Of a stretch of 64,000 nucleotides of DNA, positions 42,920-51,299 are shown piece after piece. The stretch is from contig JAVERC010000014.1 of NCBI GenBank assembly GCA_034007295.1, positions 1 to 64,000 of the forward strand, read 5' to 3'. Made by a program: the position numbers and the translations under genes. The notes below the pieces were generated by a model. That model saw only the letters and a list, made by a program, of their open reading frames with translations. It searched no databases and had not been told where the DNA came from. Position 1 is the stretch's first letter, and each line of letters opens with the position of its first letter. Source of the DNA: JACKCP01 sp034007295 (GTDB taxonomy: Bacteria; Desulfobacterota; Desulfobacteria; Desulfobacterales; JACKCP01).

Positions 42920-44603
42920 ACTGTTTTTAATTTTTTTTGGTTTTTTGCTGGTTATATATGCTTTTTTTTCAGTTTTATTAAAATTGAACAGAATTACCTT
43001 AGAAGCAGAGCGTTATAGAGCCATTCTTGATGAAGTTGAAGACGGCTACTATGAAGTAGATTTGGATGGCAAATGTATATTTGTGACAAAGCCTGTTGAA
43101 AAATTATTCGGCTTTCCAGTTGAAGAAATTATTGGAGGTGATTACAGGGTAACAATGACTGATGAAGGTGCCATGAATCTCTATGAAAAATTTAATGAAG
43201 TTTTTGTAACAGGTGCACCTTTAAAAAGCGTTCCCTATGAAGCCTTCAATAAAAATGGAAATATTATTTATCTTGAAACCTCAGTTTCTCCTTTAAAAGA
43301 TAAAAAAGGAAATATTATAGGATTTCGTGGGATAACAAGAGACATTTCTATCAGGAAAAAGGCTGAAAAAGCACTTGAATATGCAAAGGAACAGGCAGAA
43401 GCTGCAAATGAGGCAAAAACAAGGTTTTTGGCAAATATGAGCCATGAAATCAGGACTCCAATGAGCGGTGTGATTGGAATGGCAAAGCTTTTGAATGAAA
43501 CCTCTCTTGATTTGGACCAGAAAAAGCAGGTTGATGTAATTTTAAAATCTTCAAAAACCCTTCTTGGAATAATAAATGATATTTTAGATTTTTCAAAAAT
43601 TGAATCAGGACAGCTTATTTTAAGAAAAGAACCTGTTGATTTAAGGGAGCTGCTTAAAAATATTGAAGGCATTCTTCTTCCAAATATAAAATCTAAAGAT
43701 TTAGATTTTGATGTAAGTATAGACATTACAATTCCTGAAATTATTCTTTCAGATGAAGTCAGGCTGCATCAGATTCTTTTAAATATTATTGGAAATGCCG
43801 TAAAATTTACACTGGAGGGTAAAGTTCTTGTTAAGGCAAATCTCTCAGGAAATGCCGGCGAAAAATATGTTTTATTTGTTATAGAGGATACAGGTATTGG
43901 GATTCCTGACAAAAGTATAGATAAAATTTTTGAAAATTTTTCCCAGGGAGATGATTCTATTTCAAGAACATTTGGAGGAACAGGTCTTGGGCTTTCCATA
44001 ACAAGGCAGCTCATACATTTAATGGGCGGAGTTTTAAAAGTTGAAAGCACACAGGGTAAGGGCAGTATTTTTGAATTTAAAATTCCTTTTCTGGAGTTTA
44101 ACAAAAATTATTCAAGGCAGATAAATTCAAGTATTAATGCAAAGGTTTTAAAAAAAGACCCTGTGTCTTTACTAGAATTGTGGAAAAAAAATAATTCAGG
44201 AAAAAATCTTAAGGTTTTGGTTGCAGAAGATAATGAAGTTAATATTGAGCTTGCAATAAGACTTTTAAAAAAAATTTCTGCTGAAATAAAAATTGCAAAA
44301 AATGGATTTGAAGCTCTTTCAATTTTAGCAAATAATGAGTTTGATATTGTTCTTATGGATGTTCAGATGCCTGGTATGAACGGAGTTGAAACAAGTCTTG
44401 CAATTAGGCGTTTAGAAGCCAAATCAGGAAAAAAAGCTGTTCCAATTATTGCTCTTACAGCTCATGCAATGGAAAGCGATAAAAAAAGATGTCTTGATGC
44501 AGGCATGACAGATTATATTTCAAAACCTTTTGAGGCAGTCACTCTATTTAATGCCATTGCCAGCTGTCTTGAGGTTAAAAGCAGCCAGTTTAATGAAGAG
44601 TAA
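42909..44603 (+). CDS. Hybrid sensor histidine kinase: TM, PAS, HisKA, HATPase, receiver
   Basis: 564 residues. One N-terminal membrane helix (LFLIFFGFLLVIYAFFSVLL) with no periplasmic domain, a PAS domain at about 30-150 (VTKPVEKLFGFPVEEIIGG, GFRGITRDIS), the phospho-accepting His179 in MSHEIRTPMSGV, the ATPase domain (NIIGNAVKFT, DTGIGIP, GGTGLGLSI) and a receiver with Asp484 in VLMDVQMPGMNG. The ATG at 42909, with GGAG ahead, is chosen over an upstream frame start at 42888. With no extracellular sensor the PAS domain probably reads an internal signal. Output partner unknown; the lone receiver at 25.6 kb is one candidate. Its end overlaps the convergent YcaO gene by 14 bases. Confidence 0.9.
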   Translation: MSFELFLIFFGFLLVIYAFFSVLLKLNRITLEAERYRAILDEVEDGYYEVDLDGKCIFVTKPVEKLFGFPVEEIIGGDYRVTMTDEGAMNLYEKFNEVFVTGAPLKSVPYEAFNKNGNIIYLETSVSPLKDKKGNIIGFRGITRDISIRKKAEKALEYAKEQAEAANEAKTRFLANMSHEIRTPMSGVIGMAKLLNETSLDLDQKKQVDVILKSSKTLLGIINDILDFSKIESGQLILRKEPVDLRELLKNIEGILLPNIKSKDLDFDVSIDITIPEIILSDEVRLHQILLNIIGNAVKFTLEGKVLVKANLSGNAGEKYVLFVIEDTGIGIPDKSIDKIFENFSQGDDSISRTFGGTGLGLSITRQLIHLMGGVLKVESTQGKGSIFEFKIPFLEFNKNYSRQINSSINAKVLKKDPVSLLELWKKNNSGKNLKVLVAEDNEVNIELAIRLLKKISAEIKIAKNGFEALSILANNEFDIVLMDVQMPGMNGVETSLAIRRLEAKSGKKAVPIIALTAHAMESDKKRCLDAGMTDYISKPFEAVTLFNAIASCLEVKSSQFNEE

Positions 44604-46242
44604 AAATTTTTTTAAAATTTTCAAATTGTCTTTTGCTCACTCTGTGGAAGCTGTCAAAATCTCCATTTAATTCAAGACCTGGTATAATTGTTTTGAAAAC
44701 AGGGATTTCAAGTGAAGATTGTGTAAGGTCAGAATAAATTATTCTGATTTTATTTTTAATAAAATATCTTTCTAAAAGCTCAAGGTTTTGTTTTATTGAA
44801 TTGCTTGAGTAGTCAGGGAGATCTTCAAAATAAATTTCCTTTAAAGGATATGTAATTTTTTTTGAGGGATAATTATTTAAAGTTGGATAAGGTACTTCAA
44901 ATAAAGCATCAATTAAGGCTTTTTTACCGTTTAAGTCTGCACTGCATCCTTTATAAATAAGGTTGTCAATTCCATATACAAATGCTTTGTAACAAGGTAT
45001 TTTTGATTCGTTTTTTATAAATTGAAAAAAGAAATCAATTCCTCTTGATCTGTAAAATTCCAATAAGGAATTAATTTGATCTGACTTTGATTTGAGTTTA
45101 AAGCAATTTTCTAGTTCAAAAGGAGATGTAAACTCACAGTCTCTTTCAATTGCTTCAAGAATTCCTGCAAGTTTTGCTCTTTCGATTGTATCTCCGGCTG
45201 CAAGACCTGTTGAATCAAGTGATGAAAAAAGATCAGGTTCGTCAAGGTTTAAAAATAAAAATGAGGCCTGGGCAGGGATATAAATATCATTTTGTTTTTC
45301 TTTGGAACTAACCTCTAAGGCTTTGATCCAGTAAAGAGGATAATCTGAATATGGAACTTCAAGCCTTAAATCGTTTGGGTCAAGCATGTTTAATCCATTT
45401 TTAATACCTTCAGACATCCTGAGTTTTATAAGCTCAGGGGAAAATCTTTTATCAGCTATTCTCATATCTTCTACTGAAATAAATGACGCTCTTCTTTCAC
45501 ACATTTCCATAAGGCATGAAATTCTTGCTTTTTCAAGATCAAAACCTTTGCCATAGCTTGTTTGAACTCCCTGGAAAGAAAAATCGGCTTTTTTTGTTTT
45601 GATTTTTGTTTTCATATACCATTTTCTTAAAATTCCATGGGGGGAAAGTGTATTGAAATGCCTCATTTCATTTCCAGGGGAGATGCTTAAAGAATTGAAT
45701 TTTGATAAAACTTCTTCAAAAAAAACTGAATTTTTTTCATCTTGAAAATCAGATTTTTTATCTAAAGGAATAACTATTTTATCAATGGGAAATTCAAAAA
45801 ATATTTTGTCATCTTCAAAGGAAAAGTCCGGACATTTTTCATTTATCAGCAAATGGTCCCGGGTATTTTTTTTTATGCAGGAAGAAAAAAAATTGTGTTC
45901 CTTAGTATTTGTTAAATCAAGGGTTCTCAAATAAATCAGGGGTGAGTATTCCTTAAGTTCTAACTCAGAAGATTCTTTTTTTTGGTTGAGAAAAAGCAGT
46001 TCCGCTCCAAAGGATTTTATTTCAGGGGATTTTGATTCTAAAAAATTTTCAATGAGGTTTTTTTGGTTTTCTTTGTCAGTTTTTAAAAAAAGGGAAATAA
46101 GGTGATTTCTCATAAAAGAATCGAATTTATTTTCCAAAAGATGAATAAGTCCTTTTTCAATTGTGTCTATTTTTTCTGGTACAGGTGCAAAATAGCCAAT
46201 GGAAAGCAAAGTATCTTGAAGTTTTAATTTGTATTCAATCAT
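44590..46242 (-). CDS. YcaO-domain protein with long N-terminal region
   Basis: 550 residues. The C-terminal part from about 200 is a YcaO ATP-dependent cyclodehydratase/thioamidase-type domain: SYGKGFDLEKARISCLMEMC with the following ER, and GILEAIERDCEF near 365, are the ATP/Mg-binding motifs. The first 200 residues are helical, acidic and not recognised; they begin with a repeat-like region (LIHLLENKFDSFMRNHLISL). There is no C-terminal PxPxP tail of the RiPP type. YcaO enzymes activate amide backbones; the substrate here is unknown, and no precursor peptide or TfuA partner is visible nearby. It is in tandem with a DUF4405 membrane protein (1-base gap). Confidence 0.8.
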   Translation of the reverse strand: MIEYKLKLQDTLLSIGYFAPVPEKIDTIEKGLIHLLENKFDSFMRNHLISLFLKTDKENQKNLIENFLESKSPEIKSFGAELLFLNQKKESSELELKEYSPLIYLRTLDLTNTKEHNFFSSCIKKNTRDHLLINEKCPDFSFEDDKIFFEFPIDKIVIPLDKKSDFQDEKNSVFFEEVLSKFNSLSISPGNEMRHFNTLSPHGILRKWYMKTKIKTKKADFSFQGVQTSYGKGFDLEKARISCLMEMCERRASFISVEDMRIADKRFSPELIKLRMSEGIKNGLNMLDPNDLRLEVPYSDYPLYWIKALEVSSKEKQNDIYIPAQASFLFLNLDEPDLFSSLDSTGLAAGDTIERAKLAGILEAIERDCEFTSPFELENCFKLKSKSDQINSLLEFYRSRGIDFFFQFIKNESKIPCYKAFVYGIDNLIYKGCSADLNGKKALIDALFEVPYPTLNNYPSKKITYPLKEIYFEDLPDYSSNSIKQNLELLERYFIKNKIRIIYSDLTQSSLEIPVFKTIIPGLELNGDFDSFHRVSKRQFENFKKIFTLH

Positions 46243-46243
46243 C

Positions 46244-46582
46244 TTAAATCACCAGTTTTATAATCAACGAAAAAATTGTCAGGGGAATAAATCCAAGAAC
46301 AAGTGCTGCTATTAACAAAGGTTTGTTTTTTAATTGGGTTTTTATCATTGCCTTGATTGTTCCCAAATTTAAAAAAAGATGAAAAAATAACACAATTATA
46401 AAGCTCAAGCCAAAGAAAAAATGTATATCTTTCCAGCCATGCCTGCTTAATCCAAGAAAAAATGAGTTTTGTCCTTTTCCATAGGGAATAACAAAATAAA
46501 GAAGAAAACCTGTAAAAAAAAGGGTTGAAAACAAAAGATACATTGTAAAATCAGTAAAAAATTTTAATTTGTTTTGTTTCAT
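46244..46582 (-). CDS. DUF4405 membrane protein
   Basis: 112 residues with three hydrophobic segments (YLLFSTLFFTGFLLYFVI, FGLSFIIVLFFHLFLNLG, LLIAALVLGFIPLTIFSLI). Histidines in RHGWKDIHFFFGLSF and FFHLFLN are placed as in the DUF4405 family, which resembles part of cytochrome b / the FdnI-type membrane haem proteins, so haem binding is possible. It is the first gene of a two-gene unit with the YcaO gene. Nothing else in the pair suggests a pathway. Confidence 0.7.
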   Translation of the reverse strand: MKQNKLKFFTDFTMYLLFSTLFFTGFLLYFVIPYGKGQNSFFLGLSRHGWKDIHFFFGLSFIIVLFFHLFLNLGTIKAMIKTQLKNKPLLIAALVLGFIPLTIFSLIIKLVI

Positions 46583-46699
46583 TTTTTTTGCCTCTTTTTT
46601 TAATGAGTGAACGCTGTTTTTTAAAAGCTGTTTTTAAAAAACTGAAAAAATTTTTCCAAGATTTGTATTGTTTCTTTTTATTAATTTTACTATCTTTTC

Positions 46700-46728
46700 T
46701 TGACAGAAAATATCATGTTTCCTATAAA
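46700..46728 (+). promoter_or_regulatory. Sigma-70 promoter of the RsbRD-N gene
   Basis: TTGACA (46700-46705), exactly 17 bases, TATAAA (46723-46728). Transcription would begin near 46735, about 46 bases before the ATG at 46781. Confidence 0.75.
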
Positions 46729-46780
46729 TCGCAAGTTTAGAGGGCAAATTTAATTAATTATTCAGGGGTATCTGAAAATA

Positions 46781-47350
46781 ATGACAAAGCTTGAAAAAGA
46801 TGCACAATCAATGCATTCAAAAATTGCTGCAATGTGGTTTGATGCTGTTTTAGCATCATATCCGTATGATAAAAACAAATTTCTTGCCACAAAAGACGAT
46901 GTTTTTATGAATCCAGTTGGTGTAAATATCAGGGAATCAATAAAAATTCTTCTCACCGAAGTTTTAAACACAAAGCCGGATTACGACAAGATAAGTGAAC
47001 TTCTTGACCCTATAATGAGAATAGGTGCTGTCCAGGATTTTGGGCCGGGCAAGGCTTGTGCCTTTCTTTTTTCCCTTAAGGAAATTTTAAGAAAAGAAGT
47101 AAAGGATAAATCAAAAGGTTTTTATGAAGAGCTTGATCAGCTGTCCAAAAAACTTGATATGGCAGCTCTTGTGGGCTTTGAAAAATATATGGAGTGCAGA
47201 GAAAAAATATTTGAACTAAAGGCAAGACATGTTAAGGAAAGAACATTAAATATTTTAAGAGTTCATAATATTCTTGCAGAAGTTGAAGAAGTTGGAACAG
47301 AAATTATTACCCATGAAGTTTTTAAACAAGGTGGTTTTGAACAGCAGTAA
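46781..47350 (+). CDS. RsbRD N-terminal-domain protein adjacent to dsrM
   Basis: A 189-residue soluble helical protein recognised as the RsbRD_N domain (KIAAMWFDAVLASYPYDKNK, FMNPVGVNIRES, DPIMRIGAVQDFGPGKACAF). In RsbR-type proteins this domain is a globin-like sensor module joined to a STAS domain; here it stands alone. Such a gene commonly stands before dsrMKJOP in sulfate reducers. It has its own promoter, and a terminator overlaps its stop codon, so it is a separate transcript and a possible regulator or chaperone of the complex. Function is unproven. Confidence 0.75.
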   Translation: MTKLEKDAQSMHSKIAAMWFDAVLASYPYDKNKFLATKDDVFMNPVGVNIRESIKILLTEVLNTKPDYDKISELLDPIMRIGAVQDFGPGKACAFLFSLKEILRKEVKDKSKGFYEELDQLSKKLDMAALVGFEKYMECREKIFELKARHVKERTLNILRVHNILAEVEEVGTEIITHEVFKQGGFEQQ

Positions 47351-47362
47351 TGCTGTTTTTTT
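47341..47362 (+). terminator. Terminator overlapping the RsbRD-N stop codon
   Basis: ACAGCA (47341-47346), loop GTAA containing the TAA stop, TGCTGT (47351-47356), then TTTTTT. The stem uses the last two Gln codons of the gene. Confidence 0.75.
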
Positions 47363-47389
47363 ATAAATTAAGGATAGGATAGGGTTGGT

Positions 47390-47438
47390 ATCTGAAAAAG
47401 AATTTTAAAATTTAAGGATGACAATAATTTTTTCAGAT
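47390..47438. promoter_or_regulatory. Inverted repeat in the dsrM leader
   Basis: ATCTGAAAAA (47390-47399) and TTTTTCAGAT (47429-47438) are perfect 10-bp arms around 29 bases. It lies about 50 bases before the dsrM ATG. It could be a regulator site or mRNA fold; it does not precede a T-run, so it is not a standard terminator. Confidence 0.4.
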
Positions 47439-47488
47439 GCCGGGGAGTTAAGTTTAATTTTGCTGCCAAAAAGAGAGGTGTAAAGGCA

Positions 47489-48484
47489 ATGTGGAAAGAA
47501 CATCTGGGCTTCTCAACGGCGGTGGTGGCTGTTCTAGCGTTACTTGCATATACTGCAGGACCTGGAATGACCTGGTTTTTTGGGGTCTTTGTACCCTACG
47601 CCGCACTATTGGTTTTTTTGATTGGAGTCGCATTTAAGTTATTTGACTGGGTTAAGTCTCCGGTTCCGTTTCGTATTCCTACAACATGCGGACAGGAAAA
47701 ATCTTTTCCCTGGATCAAGCATGCAAAGTTCGATAACCCATCAGATACAAAGGGTGTTATCGTAAGAATGCTGCTTGAAGTTTTGCTTTTCAGATCTTTG
47801 TTTAGAAATACAAAGAACGAGATCAGAGAAGGCAGGCTATCATTTAATCTTGAAATCTGGCTCTGGCTGTTTGCGTTAATTTTTCATTATTCATTTTTAG
47901 CAGTGCTTGTAAGGCATTTGAGATTTTTTCTTGAGCCTGTACCTGCTGCAATAAGTTTCCTTGAAACAATCGACGGAATTCTTCAGATAGGTCTTCCTGT
48001 TGTACTGCTTTCAGGATTCACACTTCTTGCAGGGGTTTTGTTTCTTTTTGTAAGAAGGCTTTTGATCCCTCAGATGAGATATATCTCACTTGCAGCTGAT
48101 TATTTTCCTCTTCTTGTAATTGGAGTTATTGCTTTTACAGGAATCTGGATGAGGTATTTCGGCAAGATGGATATTACTGCTGTCAAGGAATTTACCATGG
48201 GGCTTGCAACATTTCATCCTGCATCTCTTCCAGAGACTGTAGGCGGTGTTTTTTATGTCCATATATTCTTTGTAAGCGTTCTTTTCATGTATTTTCCATT
48301 CAGTAAGCTTATGCATGCTGGCGGAGTATTTTTGAACCCAACCAGGAACCTTGCAAATAATAACCGTGCAAAAAGACATATTAACCCGTGGAATCCCGAT
48401 TTAAAGTTTGTAACTTATGAGGACTACGAAAATGCGTTCCGGGAAAAAATGATTGAAGCCGGACTTCCTGTAGAAAAGGAGTAG
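47489..48484 (+). CDS. dsrM: DsrM, menaquinol-oxidising haem b subunit
   Basis: Integral membrane subunit of DsrMKJOP, 331 residues, related to the NarI/HdrE cytochrome b family. About six membrane segments are visible (AVLALLAYTAGPGMTWFFG, LIFHYSFLAVLVRHLRFFLE, VVLLSGFTLLAGVLFLFVRR, YFPLLVIGVIAFTGIWMRYF, GGVFYVHIFFVSVLFMYFPF). His in FHYSFLAVLVRH and in VHIFFV are likely haem ligands. Ends three bases before dsrK. Probable flow: electrons from menaquinol to DsrK, then to the DsrC trisulfide. Confidence 0.95.
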   Translation: MWKEHLGFSTAVVAVLALLAYTAGPGMTWFFGVFVPYAALLVFLIGVAFKLFDWVKSPVPFRIPTTCGQEKSFPWIKHAKFDNPSDTKGVIVRMLLEVLLFRSLFRNTKNEIREGRLSFNLEIWLWLFALIFHYSFLAVLVRHLRFFLEPVPAAISFLETIDGILQIGLPVVLLSGFTLLAGVLFLFVRRLLIPQMRYISLAADYFPLLVIGVIAFTGIWMRYFGKMDITAVKEFTMGLATFHPASLPETVGGVFYVHIFFVSVLFMYFPFSKLMHAGGVFLNPTRNLANNNRAKRHINPWNPDLKFVTYEDYENAFREKMIEAGLPVEKE

Positions 48485-48487
48485 GAA

Positions 48488-50101
48488 ATGGTAGATATTC
48501 CAAAACCTGAAGAGCTGATTCAAGTTGACAGGTCCATTCCTGGGAAATCATGGATGGATGTGCCTGTTGAATTTACAGAAGGCAGCTTCTGTTATCCGGC
48601 AAAGCCTAAAAATCTTGAATATTTAGGTCTTCCCAACCCAAGGGAATGGTCTCCTGCCGATGATGACTGGAAGCTTCCGCCAAATTGGAAAGAAATTGTG
48701 TATGATGGATTCAGGGAAAGACTTGATAAGTACCGTACCCTGAAAGTAATGATGGATGTCTGTGTAAGATGCGGAGCTTGTGCTGATAAGTGTCACTTTT
48801 TTATAGGTTCAGGTGACCCAAAGAATATGCCTGTTTTAAGGGCAGAGCTTTTAAGATCCGTTTATAGAAAAGATTTTACAACTGCCGGAAAAATTCTTGG
48901 TAAATTTTCCGGAGCAAGAGAACTTACACCTGCGGTAATTAAAGAATGGTTCTCTTATTTTTATCAGTGTACAGAATGCCGCCGTTGTTCAGTTTATTGT
49001 CCTTATGGAATTGATACAGCTGAAATTACAATGATGGGAAGGGAGCTTTTAAACCTCCTTGGCATAAATATCAACTGGATTAAAGAACCTGTTGCAAACT
49101 GTTCCAAAACAGGAAACCATCTTGGTATTCAGCCCCAGAACTTTAAGGAAATTATTGAATTTTTCTGTGATGATATAGAAGAAATTACAGGCAGAAAAAT
49201 TAACCCAAGTTTTAACCGCAAGGGTGCAGAAATTCTTTTTGTAACACCTTCAGGTGATGCTTTTGCAGATCCAGGTACATATACTTTTATGGGTTATCTT
49301 ATGCTGTTTGAAGCAATCGGGCTTGACTATACTTTAAGCACCTATGCTTCTGAAGGCGGTAACTTTGGTCTTTTCTCATCTTCTGACTTGATGAAAAAGC
49401 TCAATGCAAAAATGTATCATGAAGCAGAAAGACTTGGAGTTAAATATATTCTTGGCGGTGAATGCGGTCATATGTGGAGGGTTGTAAACCAGTATATGAG
49501 CACAATGAACGGCCCTGCAGATTTTCTAGAGGTTCCTGTAAACCCGATCACTGGAACTGTTTTTGAAAATGCAAGATCTACCAAAATGGTTCATATTGCA
49601 GAATTTACAGCAGACCTTATAAAACACAATAAATTAAAGCTTGATCCTTCAAGAAACGATCATTTAAAGGTTACTTATCATGATTCATGCAACCCTGCCA
49701 GAGCAATGGGACTTCTTGATGAGCCAAGATATGTGCTTAAAAATGTATGTAACAATTTTTATGAAATGCCTGAAAACACAATAAGAGAGCAGACATTCTG
49801 CTGCGGCAGCGGATCAGGACTTAATACTGAAGAAATTATGGAACTTCGTATGAGAGGCGGTTTCCCAAGAGCCAATGCTGTTAAACATGTTCATGATAAA
49901 TATGGCGTTAACATGCTTGCATGCATCTGTGCCATAGATAGAGCTGCTCTTCCTCCCCTAATGGATTATTGGGTACCAGGAGTTGGTGTAACAGGACTTC
50001 ATGAGCTTGTTGGTAATGCTATAGTTTTTGACAATGAAATTCCAAGGGAAACTAACCTGCGTTTTGAACCTTTAGGAAATGCGGAGGGTGATGATGAGTG
50101 A
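48488..50101 (+). CDS. dsrK: DsrK, HdrD-like iron-sulfur catalytic subunit
   Basis: Cytoplasmic subunit of 537 residues thought to reduce the DsrC trisulfide/disulfide. Two [4Fe-4S] motifs, CVRCGACADKC (near 94-104) and CTECRRCSVYC (near 161-171), are followed by the HdrD-type CCG domain (GGECGHMWRVVN near 322, CNPARAMG near 400, FCCGSGSG near 438) that holds the special catalytic cluster. It overlaps dsrJ at its 3' end by 8 bases. Confidence 0.96.
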   Translation: MVDIPKPEELIQVDRSIPGKSWMDVPVEFTEGSFCYPAKPKNLEYLGLPNPREWSPADDDWKLPPNWKEIVYDGFRERLDKYRTLKVMMDVCVRCGACADKCHFFIGSGDPKNMPVLRAELLRSVYRKDFTTAGKILGKFSGARELTPAVIKEWFSYFYQCTECRRCSVYCPYGIDTAEITMMGRELLNLLGININWIKEPVANCSKTGNHLGIQPQNFKEIIEFFCDDIEEITGRKINPSFNRKGAEILFVTPSGDAFADPGTYTFMGYLMLFEAIGLDYTLSTYASEGGNFGLFSSSDLMKKLNAKMYHEAERLGVKYILGGECGHMWRVVNQYMSTMNGPADFLEVPVNPITGTVFENARSTKMVHIAEFTADLIKHNKLKLDPSRNDHLKVTYHDSCNPARAMGLLDEPRYVLKNVCNNFYEMPENTIREQTFCCGSGSGLNTEEIMELRMRGGFPRANAVKHVHDKYGVNMLACICAIDRAALPPLMDYWVPGVGVTGLHELVGNAIVFDNEIPRETNLRFEPLGNAEGDDE

Positions 50102-50486
50102 TAAGATCAAAGTCCTGGCCGGATTTATAATATTTGCAGGAATTATAAGCATTCCGTTCTGGATTAGTGCCGGCAAAATGAAGCCTGCTCCAGACCCTGT
50201 TCTTTCTGAAGCAGCACAAAAGGCAGGTTCCTGCATAGAAGAAAATATGGCAGCAAATCATATGCAGATTCTTGATATTTTCAGAGATACAGTTGTTAGA
50301 AACGGAGAACGAATTTATACAAATAAAAAGGGCGAAAAGTTCAAGATGAGCCTTTCAACCGGTAGTGATTCCTGTCTTGGCTGCCATGAATCAAAGGCAG
50401 ATTTCTGTGACAAGTGTCATGATTATGCTGGAGTAAAAGATCCTTTTTGCTGGGAATGCCATATTGATCCAAAGGAGAATAAGTGA
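50094..50486 (+). CDS. dsrJ: DsrJ, periplasmic trihaem cytochrome c
   Basis: 130 residues with an N-terminal signal anchor (VLAGFIIFAGIISIPFWISA) and three haem c motifs CLGCH, CDKCH and CWECH. The Cys in AGSCIEENMAANHM matches the conserved cysteine that is an unusual haem ligand in DsrJ. The ATG at 50094 is chosen since GGAGGG lies 6 bases ahead; starts at 50079 or 50091 in the same frame are possible but place the ribosome site inside the gene. It overlaps the dsrK stop. Confidence 0.94.
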   Translation: MSDKIKVLAGFIIFAGIISIPFWISAGKMKPAPDPVLSEAAQKAGSCIEENMAANHMQILDIFRDTVVRNGERIYTNKKGEKFKMSLSTGSDSCLGCHESKADFCDKCHDYAGVKDPFCWECHIDPKENK

Positions 50487-51289
50487 TGAAGAAAAGCAGA
50501 AGACGCTTTTTGAAAATTGCCGGTGTTTCTGCTCTGGGTCTTGGAGCAGGATCAGCAGTCAATGTTTTTGCATCGGCAGTTGTTAAAAAAGAAGAAAATA
50601 ATAAAAAGGCTTCAGAAAATTCGCAGTTTGAAAAAATGCCAAATGCTCTTACAGCCAAAAGATGGGCTATTGTAATTGACACAAGAAAGCTCAATGACAA
50701 AAGAGTAGAAAAGATTCAGAATGCCTGTCATCTGAACCATAACGTACCTGCAATTCCTGAAGAGAAAAAAGAAATTAAATGGATTTGGACAGATAAATTC
50801 CATAATGTATTCCCTGATAAGGAAAATGAATATCTGGCCGAAAAACTTGAACATCTAAATATTTTAACTCTTTGCAACCATTGCGATAATCCACCATGCG
50901 TTCAGGCATGTCCTACAAAAGCGACATTCCAGCGTGAAGACGGAATAGTTATGATGGATTACCACCGCTGCATAGGATGCCGTTTTTGTATGGCTGCATG
51001 TCCTTATGGTTCAAGAAGTTTTAACTTTTTCAATCCAAGACCTCATCTTGAGAATGTAAACCCTGATTTTCCAACAAGACAAAAGGGTGTGGTTGAAAAG
51101 TGTAATCTGTGTGCAGAAAGGCTTGCACAGGGCAAAGCACCATATTGTGTTGAGGCTTCTGACGGTGCAATTGCTTTTGGTGATCTAGAAGATCCAAAAT
51201 CAGATGTTCGCAGGCTATTGAAATCCAATTTTACAATCAGACGCAGACCAAGTCTTGGAACAGGTCCCTGTGTCTACTACATAGTGTAG
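50486..51289 (+). CDS. dsrO: DsrO, periplasmic ferredoxin-like iron-sulfur subunit with Tat signal
   Basis: 267 residues. A twin-arginine signal KKSRRRFLKIAG is followed by a hydrophobic stretch, so it is exported folded by TatAC (encoded about 9 kb upstream). Clusters are bound through CNHCDNPPCVQACP, CIGCRFCMAACPYG and CNLCAERLAQGKAPYC, as in the DmsB/HybA family, in addition to the first Cys region. The ATG at 50486 overlaps the dsrJ stop (TGATG), with AAGGAG ahead; a GTG one codon upstream is the alternative. Confidence 0.95.
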   Translation: MKKSRRRFLKIAGVSALGLGAGSAVNVFASAVVKKEENNKKASENSQFEKMPNALTAKRWAIVIDTRKLNDKRVEKIQNACHLNHNVPAIPEEKKEIKWIWTDKFHNVFPDKENEYLAEKLEHLNILTLCNHCDNPPCVQACPTKATFQREDGIVMMDYHRCIGCRFCMAACPYGSRSFNFFNPRPHLENVNPDFPTRQKGVVEKCNLCAERLAQGKAPYCVEASDGAIAFGDLEDPKSDVRRLLKSNFTIRRRPSLGTGPCVYYIV

Positions 51290-51299
51290 AGGTGGTATC

